A DNA stretch of 64,000 bases from Xanthomonas rydalmerensis (lineage in GTDB: Bacteria > Pseudomonadota > Gammaproteobacteria > Xanthomonadales > Xanthomonadaceae): contig NZ_CP126170.1 in assembly GCF_033170385.1 (NCBI RefSeq), forward strand, positions 1,574,001-1,638,000. Direction: 5' to 3'. Numbering within the stretch: position 1 is the stretch's first letter; every line of letters starts with the position of its first letter. Below, one piece after another: positions 14,119-23,308 of this stretch. Made by a program: the position numbers and the translations under genes. The notes under the pieces are model-generated. The model had not been told where the DNA came from. It saw only the letters and a list, made by a program, of their open reading frames with translations, and ran no database searches.

Positions 14119-16080
14119 CTACTTGTCGCCGCACTGAATATCCTTGCCCGGCCCGGTCTCGATGGTCGCGAGCAGGGCGGCCGGCGGGGCGATGCTGCCC
14201 AGGGCCACGGCGATCGCGCCGCGCACGCCCAGGGCCTTGAAGTCGGGGCGGAAGCTCGGGTCCTTGAAGGTGCCACCGACGCGCAGCGGCGAACGCAGGG
14301 CGAGGATGCTGTGGTCCTTGGGCTTCGCCTTCAGCAGCAGGTCCAGGCGCTCCTGGCCCAGGTCGATGGTGCCGCTGCCGACCAGCAAGGTGTCGGTGCT
14401 GTCGAAGGCCAGCGCGCGCGAGGTCATCACCCCGTGCTGCACGCCGAAGTCGCCGAACGCGCAGCGCACCGGGATCTCGCGGTCCTTGGTCACCAGGTAC
14501 TTCAGCGACTCGGCGATATCCAGGCCGGCCAGTTCCATCACCAGGTTGCTGATGCGGCCTTTGCCCATGCCGACGGCGACGCTGCCGTCGGCGCTGCCCA
14601 GCATCTGCGCGATCGAGTTGCCGCTGCCGGCCAGCGCGACCTCGCCGCCGATCGCGCCGGCGGCCTCCTTGGCCAGCTTGCCGTCGGGGAACAACTTGCC
14701 CAGCTGGATGCCGCGGATCGACAGCTGCGCGCGGGTGAACAGGGTGGGCTTGCGCGCATCCATGCGGATGTCCGAGCGGATGTCGCCGCCGGCCACGCCG
14801 AAGTTCAGCGGTTGCAGCAGCAGGACGCCGTCGTCGAGCTTCAGATGCGCGTCCATGTCCTCCAGCGGCAGCGACGGCGCGTTGATGCGCTGCGCCTTCC
14901 AGCGCACGTCGGCATCCATCGCGCGCAGCTTGCCGAGGTCGTACGGGGTGGACGGCAGCACCTTGTCGGTAGCGGCGAGCTTGGCTGCCTGCGCCTTCTG
15001 CTCGGCATTGGCGGTCTCGCCGGCGCCGGTGCGCGGCGGCGCGCCGACGAAGCCGGCCAGATCGTCGAAATCCAGCCGTTGCGAGCGCAGGTCGGCGCGC
15101 AGGAACGGGCGCTGCCCGGCGGTGTCGATCTGCACGGTGCCGGCCAGGTCGCTGTCGCCGGCACGGCCACGGAAATCCTGGTAGCGCCAGCGATCGCCGT
15201 CGCGCTGCAGACGTCCGTCCAGTTGGTAGGGAGGGGTGGAAGGGATGGCGATGCCCAGCAGCGGATACAGGTGGGCCATGTCGGTGCCGGCCAGTTGCAG
15301 TTGCAGGTCGAAGACGCGCAACTGGAACGGGTTGGTCAGGGTGCCGCGCATGTGCGCACGCGTGCTGCCGGCGCTGCCGCGCAGATCGACGCGGAACGGA
15401 TGGTCGCTCTCGCTCAGTTCCAACGGTGAGGCGGTATTGCCCTTCAGGGTGAAGGGATTGCCACGCCAGCGGCCGTCGCCGCTGACCGTGATCGGCGGCG
15501 CCGCATCGCCACGGCGGCGCTGCCCGACCTGGCTGTCGACGGCGATGTCGATCTCGGTGCGCCCGGCCGGGTCCTGGAAACGAAGATGTCCCTGCTGCAC
15601 CAGCAAGGCGCCCAGGACCACTGGCCTGCCGCCGTCGTCGGACTGGTCGAAGGCCCAGTTGCCCGGCTGCCCGGCAAGCCCGGTCTCTAGCAGCAGGTCG
15701 GGTTTGGTCAGGCGGATCTCGGGGATGCGCACGCGGCCGCGCAGCAGCGGCCACAGCGCGATATCCAGTTCGGCGCGGTCGGCGCTGGCCATCTGCGGCT
15801 GCTTCGACCAGTCGGCGTTGGCGAAGCGCAGGCGATCGCCGCGCACGGTGATGATGCGGCCCAGATCCACGTCCAGGTTGCCGTCGATATGGAAGGCGCG
15901 GCCGGTGCGCGCCTGTACCGCGCGTTCCACCGGCGCCTTGAACCAGTTCCAGTCGAAGATCAGGATGATGACGAGCAGGAGCAGCACCAGCGCGCCGAGC
16001 ACGAACGGCCAGCGCCGCAGGCGGCCGTCGTTGCGCCGCCAGGGCCAGGAGCGGGATGCGGAAGCGGGGTCTTGAGCCAT
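14119..16080 (-). CDS. AsmA-family protein
   Basis: Membrane-anchored envelope protein of 653 residues. A basic N-terminus (WPWRRNDGRLRR) and one transmembrane helix (about 25-44) precede a long periplasmic repeating beta-groove, typical of the AsmA/YhdP/TamB group now thought to carry or control phospholipids between the membranes. The N-terminal AsmA domain (GRAFHIDGNLDVDLGRIITV) and the C-terminal part (GVMTSRALAFDSTDTLLVGSG, cut here to its core) are both visible. It stands alone, convergent with the CBS gene and followed upstream by the hemolysin-III gene on the same strand. Lipid transport is a family inference. Confidence 0.85.
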   Translation of the reverse strand: MAQDPASASRSWPWRRNDGRLRRWPFVLGALVLLLLVIILIFDWNWFKAPVERAVQARTGRAFHIDGNLDVDLGRIITVRGDRLRFANADWSKQPQMASADRAELDIALWPLLRGRVRIPEIRLTKPDLLLETGLAGQPGNWAFDQSDDGGRPVVLGALLVQQGHLRFQDPAGRTEIDIAVDSQVGQRRRGDAAPPITVSGDGRWRGNPFTLKGNTASPLELSESDHPFRVDLRGSAGSTRAHMRGTLTNPFQLRVFDLQLQLAGTDMAHLYPLLGIAIPSTPPYQLDGRLQRDGDRWRYQDFRGRAGDSDLAGTVQIDTAGQRPFLRADLRSQRLDFDDLAGFVGAPPRTGAGETANAEQKAQAAKLAATDKVLPSTPYDLGKLRAMDADVRWKAQRINAPSLPLEDMDAHLKLDDGVLLLQPLNFGVAGGDIRSDIRMDARKPTLFTRAQLSIRGIQLGKLFPDGKLAKEAAGAIGGEVALAGSGNSIAQMLGSADGSVAVGMGKGRISNLVMELAGLDIAESLKYLVTKDREIPVRCAFGDFGVQHGVMTSRALAFDSTDTLLVGSGTIDLGQERLDLLLKAKPKDHSILALRSPLRVGGTFKDPSFRPDFKALGVRGAIAVALGSIAPPAALLATIETGPGKDIQCGDK

Positions 16081-16133
16081 GCGGCCATCCTAGGCAGCCG
16101 CCGTGCACGGGGCGCGAAAGCGATCGGGTCGCT

Positions 16134-16805
16134 TCAGAGCACCTGGCTGGTCACCGCCACGAAGTGGCAGACGCTGCCGGCGAGCACGAACAAATGCCAG
16201 ATGGCGTGGAAGTAGCGCACGGTATCGCGCTGGTAGAAGTAGGTGCCCAGGGTGTAGAACAGGCCGCCAGCCAGTAGCCAGCACAGGGTGGGAACATCGA
16301 CCGAGCGCAGCAGTGGCTCGATCGCCACGACGATCAGCCAACCCATGGCGAGGTAGAGGATGGTCGACAGCAGGCGGAAGCGGCCGGTAAAGAAGAGCTT
16401 GAACACCACCCCGGCCACGGCGATGGTCCAGATCGCGGCGAACAGGCCCCAGCCCCAGGGGCCGCGCAGGCCGATCAGGGTGAACGGAGTGTAGGTGCCG
16501 GCGATCAGCACGTAGATCGCGCAATGGTCCAGTACCTGCAGCCGCGCTTTGGCGCCCGGATGCGGGATGGCGTGGTACAGCGTGGAGGCGGTGTACAGCA
16601 ACAGCAAAGCGACCCCGAACACGATCGCACCGGCCAGCTGCCAGCCATCGCCGTAGATCGCGGCGAGGGTGATCAGCACCGAGCTGCCGGCCAGTGCGGC
16701 GATCGCGCCGAGGCCGTGGGTCAGCGCGCTGGCCAGTTCGTCGCGCCAGTCGGTGGAAGGCGGCGCGTCGGCGTTCGAGTAGGCGGGCGAACGGTCTGCA
16801 TCCAT
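16134..16805 (-). CDS. Hemolysin III family membrane protein (YqfA/PAQR-like)
   Basis: Seven-helix inner-membrane protein of 223 residues with the signature motifs of the HlyIII/PAQR family: ALTHGLGAIAAL near the N-terminus, STLYHAIPH followed by LDHCAIYVLIAGTYTPF, and near the C-terminus FHAIWHLFVLAGSVCHF. The conserved His and Asp residues form a zinc site that suggests hydrolase activity in eukaryotic relatives; the bacterial role is not settled, and haemolytic activity should not be assumed. Start at 16805 (MDADRSPAYSN). It is 109 bp from prfC on the same strand and 53 bp upstream of the AsmA gene. Confidence 0.9.
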   Translation of the reverse strand: MDADRSPAYSNADAPPSTDWRDELASALTHGLGAIAALAGSSVLITLAAIYGDGWQLAGAIVFGVALLLLYTASTLYHAIPHPGAKARLQVLDHCAIYVLIAGTYTPFTLIGLRGPWGWGLFAAIWTIAVAGVVFKLFFTGRFRLLSTILYLAMGWLIVVAIEPLLRSVDVPTLCWLLAGGLFYTLGTYFYQRDTVRYFHAIWHLFVLAGSVCHFVAVTSQVL

Positions 16806-16914
16806 GGGACCGCAAGGTACCGCAATTGCGAGCGGTTCGCATCCGCTGTGGCGCCAGCGGGTGGCGCCGGTTGGGCGTGCGCTCAGCCGGCGCGCGCCCA
16901 CGCTCGGCGCAGGC

Positions 16915-18519
<1,605 letters not shown>

Positions 18520-18567
18520 GGGCGGCACGCCCGCAAAGGGCGTCATCGGCAAAGGAGGAAGCCGGCG

Positions 18568-18573
18568 ATTATA
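18568..18573 (-). promoter_or_regulatory. Putative -10 element of prfC
   Basis: Perfect TATAAT on the minus strand, 49 bases before the prfC ATG, in otherwise GC-rich DNA. No convincing -35 hexamer is visible, so the promoter call is tentative. Confidence 0.4.
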
Positions 18574-18673
18574 GCGGGCTTCCCGCAAGGCCCGTTCAGT
18601 TCGGCAGCCAGGGATGCGGGCGCTTGCTGGACTGGCGATGCGCGGTGAGCGAACTCGGCGAGTAGGGACGTGC

Positions 18674-19606
18674 TCAGAGCGGATCGGGATGGGCGAAGCG
18701 CAGCTCGCCCAGCGGGCCGGCCATCCGGAACGGCACCGATTCCAGGCGCAGGCCGCGGTTGAGCTGGAGTGCGAAGTGCAGGTGCGGGCCGCTGCTGAGG
18801 CCGGTGTTGCCGGACAGGCCGAGGCGTTCGCCGCGCCGCACGGCCTGGCCGACCCGTACCTGCACGCCGCCGGCGGCCAGGTGCGCGTAGATCGCCATGC
18901 TGCCGTCGGCGTGCAGCACCCGCACCAGGTTGGCGGCCTGGCCCAGGCGCGGGTCGGTGCCGGACTCGCGGAAGTCGTCGCGGACCTCCATCACCACGCC
19001 CTCGCGTGCGGCCAGCACCGGCGTGCCTTCGGCCAGGGCGAAATCCAGCGCATAGGCGTTGGCCGGATCGCGATGGCTGAAGGCGCCGCCGAAGCCCTGG
19101 TCGATGCGCACCGGGCGATCGGCGAAGGGCAGGGCATACACCACCGCGTCGGCATGGGCGCGCGGCGAACCGGGCACGGCTTCGATGCGCAGTCGGGCAG
19201 CATCGCCACCGGTCTCGGCCAGGTCGCCGGGCGGATACAGGCGGGCGACCACGCGGCGTTCGCCAGCGGCCAGCTCCACGGTCAGCGGCAGCGTAGGCAC
19301 GGCGGTGAAGCCGGCGCTGTCGCCCAGCAGGCGGATCTGCACCGGGCCGCCGAGTGGGTTGCCCAGCGCGACCTCGCGCAGGCCGCTGTCGCGGGCGGTC
19401 ACCTCCAGCCATGCGGGTGCCGCTTGCGCCACCGGCCGCGGCGCATTCCAGCGCAGCAGCGGCTGCGCGGACGCGGCGGTCGCCGCCGCCAGCGACAGGA
19501 CCACGGCAAGCCAGCGGCGGGGACGGCGTCGGCGCACGGAGAAGAGGCGTGATGGGGGAAGCGGAGTATGGCCGAGGCCAAGGATCGAAAAATCATATCG
19601 CTTCAT
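18674..19606 (-). CDS. Secreted M23 (LytM-type) metallopeptidase
   Basis: Predicted exported peptidoglycan-type peptidase of 310 residues. A signal anchor or signal peptide lies at about 30-48 ([16 protein letters not shown]). After a beta-rich domain (50-155) comes the LytM domain with putative zinc ligands His178 or the neighbouring Asn183, Asp188 in [15 protein letters not shown], and His275/His277 in GPHLHF, plus His242 in YAHL. The usual HxGxD motif is replaced by N-A-Y-A-L-D, so the first ligand must be the upstream His of SHRDPAN or be missing; this subtype occurs elsewhere but activity is unproven. Start at 19606 is chosen because it precedes the signal sequence; the gene is divergent from the metX riboswitch region, sharing the 235-bp interval. 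Confidence 0.85.
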   Translation of the reverse strand: MKRYDFSILGLGHTPLPPSRLFSVRRRRPRRWLAVVLSLAAATAASAQPLLRWNAPRPVAQAAPAWLEVTARDSGLREVALGNPLGGPVQIRLLGDSAGFTAVPTLPLTVELAAGERRVVARLYPPGDLAETGGDAARLRIEAVPGSPRAHADAVVYALPFADRPVRIDQGFGGAFSHRDPANAYALDFALAEGTPVLAAREGVVMEVRDDFRESGTDPRLGQAANLVRVLHADGSMAIYAHLAAGGVQVRVGQAVRRGERLGLSGNTGLSSGPHLHFALQLNRGLRLESVPFRMAGPLGELRFAHPDPL

Positions 19607-19619
19607 CCGAATAAAGAGA

Positions 19620-19648
19620 TTGACATGACCGAAAATCGCTGGCATCGT
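19620..19648 (+). promoter_or_regulatory. Predicted promoter of the met operon
   Basis: Perfect -35 TTGACA (19620-19625), 17-bp spacer, weak -10 CATCGT (19643-19648), a few bases before the SAM-I aptamer. Its position directly ahead of the riboswitch supports the call. Confidence 0.5.
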
Positions 19649-19654
19649 GGCTCC

Positions 19655-19769
19655 ACCATCGAGACCGGCGGAGGGACAGGCCCTTTGATGCCGGGGCAGC
19701 CAGCGGACGCGCAAGCGACCGTGTAGGTGCCAAATCCTGCGGGGACCACCGCGTCCGCCGAAAGATGGT
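19655..19769 (+). ncRNA. SAM-I (S-box) riboswitch
   Basis: Cis-acting RNA that binds S-adenosylmethionine. The conserved core is plain: GAGACCGGCGGAGGGACAGG (19661-19680), CCCTTTGATGCCGGGGCAGC (19681-19700), and GGTGCCAAATCC (19727-19738). Outer helix P1 pairs ACCATC (19655-19660) with GATGGT (19764-19769). It sits 73 bases upstream of metX, first gene of metX-metB-hom. Downstream, CCATGC/GCATGG and GAGCT/AGCTC hairpins precede the ATG; no T-run follows them, so control of translation start is more likely than intrinsic termination. High SAM should shut the operon. Confidence 0.93.
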
Positions 19770-19841
19770 TCGATCCATGCCCTCTGCATGGCGAACGCGA
19801 GCTCCGCGAAGCTCGATGGCCGTTCCTCTCCGGATACCGCC

Positions 19842-20879
19842 ATGCGCCTCGTGAACTCACCTGATCGCCCCACCTCCGCCATTCCGTCCCACGACCGCAT
19901 TGCCGCGCCGGCCGACGGCGTGCACGCGATGCGTGGCGAGATCGCGGTCGCGCTGCCGCTGCGTCATGCCGGCGTGCAGCTGCTGCGCCTGCGCTACGAG
20001 TTGAGCGGTCCCGTGGACGCGCCGGTGGTGTTCGTCGCCGGCGGCATCTCCGCGCACCGTCACCTCGCCGCCAACGCCAGCTTTTCCGAGAAAGGCTGGG
20101 CCGAAGGCCTGGTCGGGCCGGGGCGGGCGCTGGATCCCACCCAGCGGCGGCTGCTGGCGTTCGATTTCGTCGGCGCCGACGGCAGCCTGGACGCGCCGAT
20201 CGACAGCGCCGACCAGGCCGATGCCATCGCCGCGCTGCTGGACACGCTGGACATCGCGCAATTGCACGGCTTCGTCGGCTACTCCTACGGCGCGCTGGTC
20301 GGCCTGCAACTGGCGGTGCGGCATCCGCAGCGCCTGCAGAAGCTCATTGCGGTCAGCGGCGCGCACCGCGCGCATCCGTATGCGGCGGCCTGGCGCGCGC
20401 TGCAGCGCCGTGCGGTGGCGCTGGGCCAGCTGCAGTGCGCCGAGAGCCACGGGCTGTCGCTGGCGCGGCAGTTCGCGATGCTCAGCTACCGCACCCCCGA
20501 GGAATTCGGCGAGCGCTTCGACGCGGCGCCGGAAGTGATCAACGGCCGCGTCCGCGTCGCCGCCGAAGACTACCTGGACGCCGCCGGCGCGCAGTACGTG
20601 GCGCGCACCCAGGTCAACGCTTACCTGCGCCTGTCCGAATCCATCGACCTGCACCGCATCGAGCCGGCCGCCGTCGCCGTGCCCACGGTGGTGGTGGCGG
20701 TCGAAGGCGACCGCCTGGTGCCGCTGTCGGACCTGGTCACCCTGGTCGAAGGACTCGGCCCGCGCGGCAGCCTGCGCGTGCTGCGCTCGCCCTACGGCCA
20801 CGATGCCTTCCTGAAAGAAACCGATCGCATCGACGCGATTCTCGCCACCGCCCTTCGCCCCACCGGAGTTGCCGCATGA
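19842..20879 (+). CDS. metX: MetX-family homoserine O-acyltransferase
   Basis: Alpha/beta-hydrolase-fold enzyme of 345 residues that activates homoserine with an acyl group for methionine synthesis. Catalytic triad: Ser148 in GYSYG, Asp290 (VEGDRL) and His320 (YGHD). Other family motifs are present (VFVAGGISAHRH, LLAFDFVGADGS). Xanthomonad enzymes of this type are, to my knowledge, reported to use succinyl-CoA rather than acetyl-CoA despite the MetX fold; the acyl donor cannot be settled by eye. Start at 19842, after the riboswitch; the N-terminal 28 residues are weakly conserved. Its stop overlaps metB (ATGA). Controlled by the SAM-I riboswitch. Confidence 0.92.
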   Translation: MRLVNSPDRPTSAIPSHDRIAAPADGVHAMRGEIAVALPLRHAGVQLLRLRYELSGPVDAPVVFVAGGISAHRHLAANASFSEKGWAEGLVGPGRALDPTQRRLLAFDFVGADGSLDAPIDSADQADAIAALLDTLDIAQLHGFVGYSYGALVGLQLAVRHPQRLQKLIAVSGAHRAHPYAAAWRALQRRAVALGQLQCAESHGLSLARQFAMLSYRTPEEFGERFDAAPEVINGRVRVAAEDYLDAAGAQYVARTQVNAYLRLSESIDLHRIEPAAVAVPTVVVAVEGDRLVPLSDLVTLVEGLGPRGSLRVLRSPYGHDAFLKETDRIDAILATALRPTGVAA

Positions 20880-22093
20880 GCACTGCCCACGACACCGATC
20901 TGCCCTGTAGTGCCGCCACCGCCGCCGTCCGCGCCGGCATCGATCGCGATACCGCCTACGGCGCGGTGACGCCGCCGATCGTGCTGTCGTCGAACTTCAG
21001 CTTCGACGGCTTCGGCAACAAGCGCCAGTACGACTACACCCGCAGCGGCAACCCCACCCGCGACCTGCTCGGCGAAGCGCTGGCGGAACTGGAGGGCGGC
21101 GCCGGCGGCGTGATCACCGCCACCGGCATGGGCGCGATCAACCTGGTGCTCAACGCGCTGCTGCAGCCCGGCGACAAGCTGGTGGTGCCGCACGATGCGT
21201 ACGGCGGCAGCTGGCGGCTGTTCAACGCGCTGGCCAAGAAGGGCCATTTCGAATTGATCACCGCCGACCTGACCGATCCGCGCTCGCTGGCCGATGCGCT
21301 GGCGCAGGCGCCGCGGCTGGTGCTGATCGAGACCCCGTCCAACCCGCTGCTGCGCATCACCGACCTGCGCTTCGTCATCGACGCCGCGCACAAGGCCGGC
21401 GCGCTGGCGGTGGTCGACAACACCTTCCTGTCGCCGGCGCTGCAGACCCCGATCGCCTTCGGCGCCGACCTGGTGATCCACTCCACCACCAAGTACGTCA
21501 ACGGCCACAGCGACGTGGTCGGCGGTGCGGTGATCGCCGCCGATGCCGAACTGCACCAGCAACTGGTGTGGTGGGCCAATGCGCTGGGCCTGACCGGCTC
21601 GCCGTTCGATGCGTTCCTGACCCTGCGCGGCCTGCGCACGCTGGATGCGCGCCTGCGTGCGCACCAGGAAAACGCACAGGCGGTGGTGGAACTGCTGACC
21701 ACGCACGCCGCGGTGCGTCAGGTGTACTACCCCGGCCTGGCCTCGCATCCGGGCCACGCGGTGGCGGCGCGGCAGCAGCGCGGCTTCGGCGCGATGATCA
21801 GTTTCGAACTGGCCGGCGGCGAGGCCGAGGTGCGCGCGTTCGTCGACGGCCTGCGCTACTTCACCCTGGCCGAATCGCTGGGCGGCGTGGAGAGCCTGAT
21901 CGCGCATCCGGCGACCATGACGCATGCGGCGATGACCGCCGAGGCGCGCGCCAAGGCCGGGATTTCCGACGGCCTGCTGCGCTTGTCGGTGGGCATCGAA
22001 TCCAGCGCGGACCTGGTCGCCGACCTGCAGGCCGGCCTGCAGCGCGCCCAGCACGCCGGCGAGGCGCTGGCACGCAAACGGGTGGACGCGTGA
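20876..22093 (+). CDS. metB: Cystathionine gamma-synthase / O-acylhomoserine sulfhydrylase family PLP enzyme
   Basis: PLP-dependent enzyme of 405 residues in the Cys/Met metabolism family. The Schiff-base lysine is Lys206 in HSTTKYVNGHSD; also visible are the phosphate-binding YTRSGNPTR, ATGMGAINL and the C-terminal RLSVGIES. It should join O-acylhomoserine with cysteine to give cystathionine; direct sulfhydrylation is an alternative for this family. It overlaps metX by four bases at its start and hom by four at its end (GTGA), so all three are translated as one coupled unit under the SAM riboswitch. Confidence 0.92.
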   Translation: MSTAHDTDLPCSAATAAVRAGIDRDTAYGAVTPPIVLSSNFSFDGFGNKRQYDYTRSGNPTRDLLGEALAELEGGAGGVITATGMGAINLVLNALLQPGDKLVVPHDAYGGSWRLFNALAKKGHFELITADLTDPRSLADALAQAPRLVLIETPSNPLLRITDLRFVIDAAHKAGALAVVDNTFLSPALQTPIAFGADLVIHSTTKYVNGHSDVVGGAVIAADAELHQQLVWWANALGLTGSPFDAFLTLRGLRTLDARLRAHQENAQAVVELLTTHAAVRQVYYPGLASHPGHAVAARQQRGFGAMISFELAGGEAEVRAFVDGLRYFTLAESLGGVESLIAHPATMTHAAMTAEARAKAGISDGLLRLSVGIESSADLVADLQAGLQRAQHAGEALARKRVDA

Positions 22094-23175
22094 GCAGCGG
22101 CCTGGCCGATGCACCGTCGGCGCCGCTGCGCACCACGCCCACCGTGGCAGTTCCGCGGCTGGGTCTGCTCGGTACCGGCACCGTGGGCCGCGCCTTCGTC
22201 GCGCGCTACCAGGCGCTGCAGCAGCGCCGGCCCGGCCTGCCGACCTTCGCCTGGCTGGCCAATTCGCGCACCGTCGCCGATTGCGCGCTGACGCCGGCGC
22301 AGGCGCTGGCCGCGGCCAATGCCGCCGCGCGCGGCACGCAGGCGGTGACGCTGCCGGACGACCTGGGCAGGGGCGACATCGTGGTCGATGCCACCGCCAG
22401 CGAGGCGGTGGCGCAGCGCCATGCCGAGTGGCTGCGGCGTGGCGTGCACGTGGTCACCGCCAACAAGCTCGGCCAGGGCGCCGCGCTGTCGCGTGCCGAA
22501 CAGATCCATGCCGCGCGGCATGCCGCCAATACCCACTACGGCGACAGCGCCACGGTTGGCGCCGGGCTGCCGTTGCTGAGCAGCCTGCGTGCGCTGGTCG
22601 CCGGCGGCGACCATATCCACGCGGTGGAAGGCGTGCTGTCCGGCTCGCTGGCCTGGCTGCTGCATCGCTACGACGGCCGCCGCGCCTTCTCCGACTGCGT
22701 GCGCGAGGCGGCGGCCGCCGGCTACACCGAACCCGATCCGCGCGAGGACCTGTCCGGCGAGGACGTGCGGCGCAAGCTGCTGATCCTGGCCCGTGCCGCC
22801 GGCCTGCCGTTGCGCGCCGAGCAGGTGCAGGTGGAGTCGTTGGTGCCGGCCGCGCTGGCCGCGGTGCCGTTGTCGCAGCTGGATGCCGCATTGGCGCAAC
22901 TGGACGCGCCGCTGGCGGCGCGCCTGGCGCAGGCGCAGGCCGAAGGCGCCTGCCTGCGCTTCGTCGGCCGCTTCGATGCGCATGGCGCCTCGGTGGGCCT
23001 GCGCGCGCTGCCGTCGACGCATCCGCTGGCCAGCGGCGCCGGCACCGACAACCGCGTCGCCATCCACAGCGACCGTTATCTGCAGCAGCCGCTGCTGATC
23101 CAGGGGCCGGGCGCGGGCGCCGACGTCACTGCGGCGGCCTTGCTCGACGACGTGCTGCGGATCGCGGTGCGCTGA
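22090..23175 (+). CDS. hom: Homoserine dehydrogenase, short form
   Basis: NAD(P)-dependent reduction of aspartate semialdehyde to homoserine, the precursor used by MetX. The 361-residue protein has the Rossmann motif GLLGTGTVGRAF near residue 24, VVTANK, GDSATVGAGLPLL and GVLSGSLAWLL, then EPDPREDLSGEDVRRKLLILAR. It ends after the catalytic domain: there is no ACT domain, so it should lack threonine feedback. Start is GTG at 22090, overlapping the metB stop (GTGA). Being under the SAM riboswitch, it probably supplies homoserine specifically to methionine synthesis, alongside an aspartokinase-linked enzyme elsewhere in the genome (inference). Confidence 0.92.
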   Translation: MSSGLADAPSAPLRTTPTVAVPRLGLLGTGTVGRAFVARYQALQQRRPGLPTFAWLANSRTVADCALTPAQALAAANAAARGTQAVTLPDDLGRGDIVVDATASEAVAQRHAEWLRRGVHVVTANKLGQGAALSRAEQIHAARHAANTHYGDSATVGAGLPLLSSLRALVAGGDHIHAVEGVLSGSLAWLLHRYDGRRAFSDCVREAAAAGYTEPDPREDLSGEDVRRKLLILARAAGLPLRAEQVQVESLVPAALAAVPLSQLDAALAQLDAPLAARLAQAQAEGACLRFVGRFDAHGASVGLRALPSTHPLASGAGTDNRVAIHSDRYLQQPLLIQGPGAGADVTAAALLDDVLRIAVR

Positions 23176-23183
23176 GCGACGCA

Positions 23184-23214
23184 CGCGACGCCCGCAACCG
23201 TTGCGGGCGTCGCG
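23184..23214 (+). terminator. Hairpin terminator of the met operon
   Basis: Perfect 14-bp stem CGCGACGCCCGCAA / TTGCGGGCGTCGCG with a CCG loop, nine bases after the hom stop. No T-run follows, so it may be factor-assisted; it also faces the convergent chitinase gene. Confidence 0.75.
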
Positions 23215-23308
23215 ATTCGGTACCGACGGCCAGCCGGCGCAGTGCCGGCATTGCCAGCACCGCCGATGCCGATGCGGGCAAGCCATGCACTGCGGCTGTC
23301 GCCTCAGC

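Noticed and set aside
16134..16805. A true haemolysin or virulence toxin
   Set aside because: The hemolysin III name is historical; seven-helix PAQR-like topology does not support a pore toxin.
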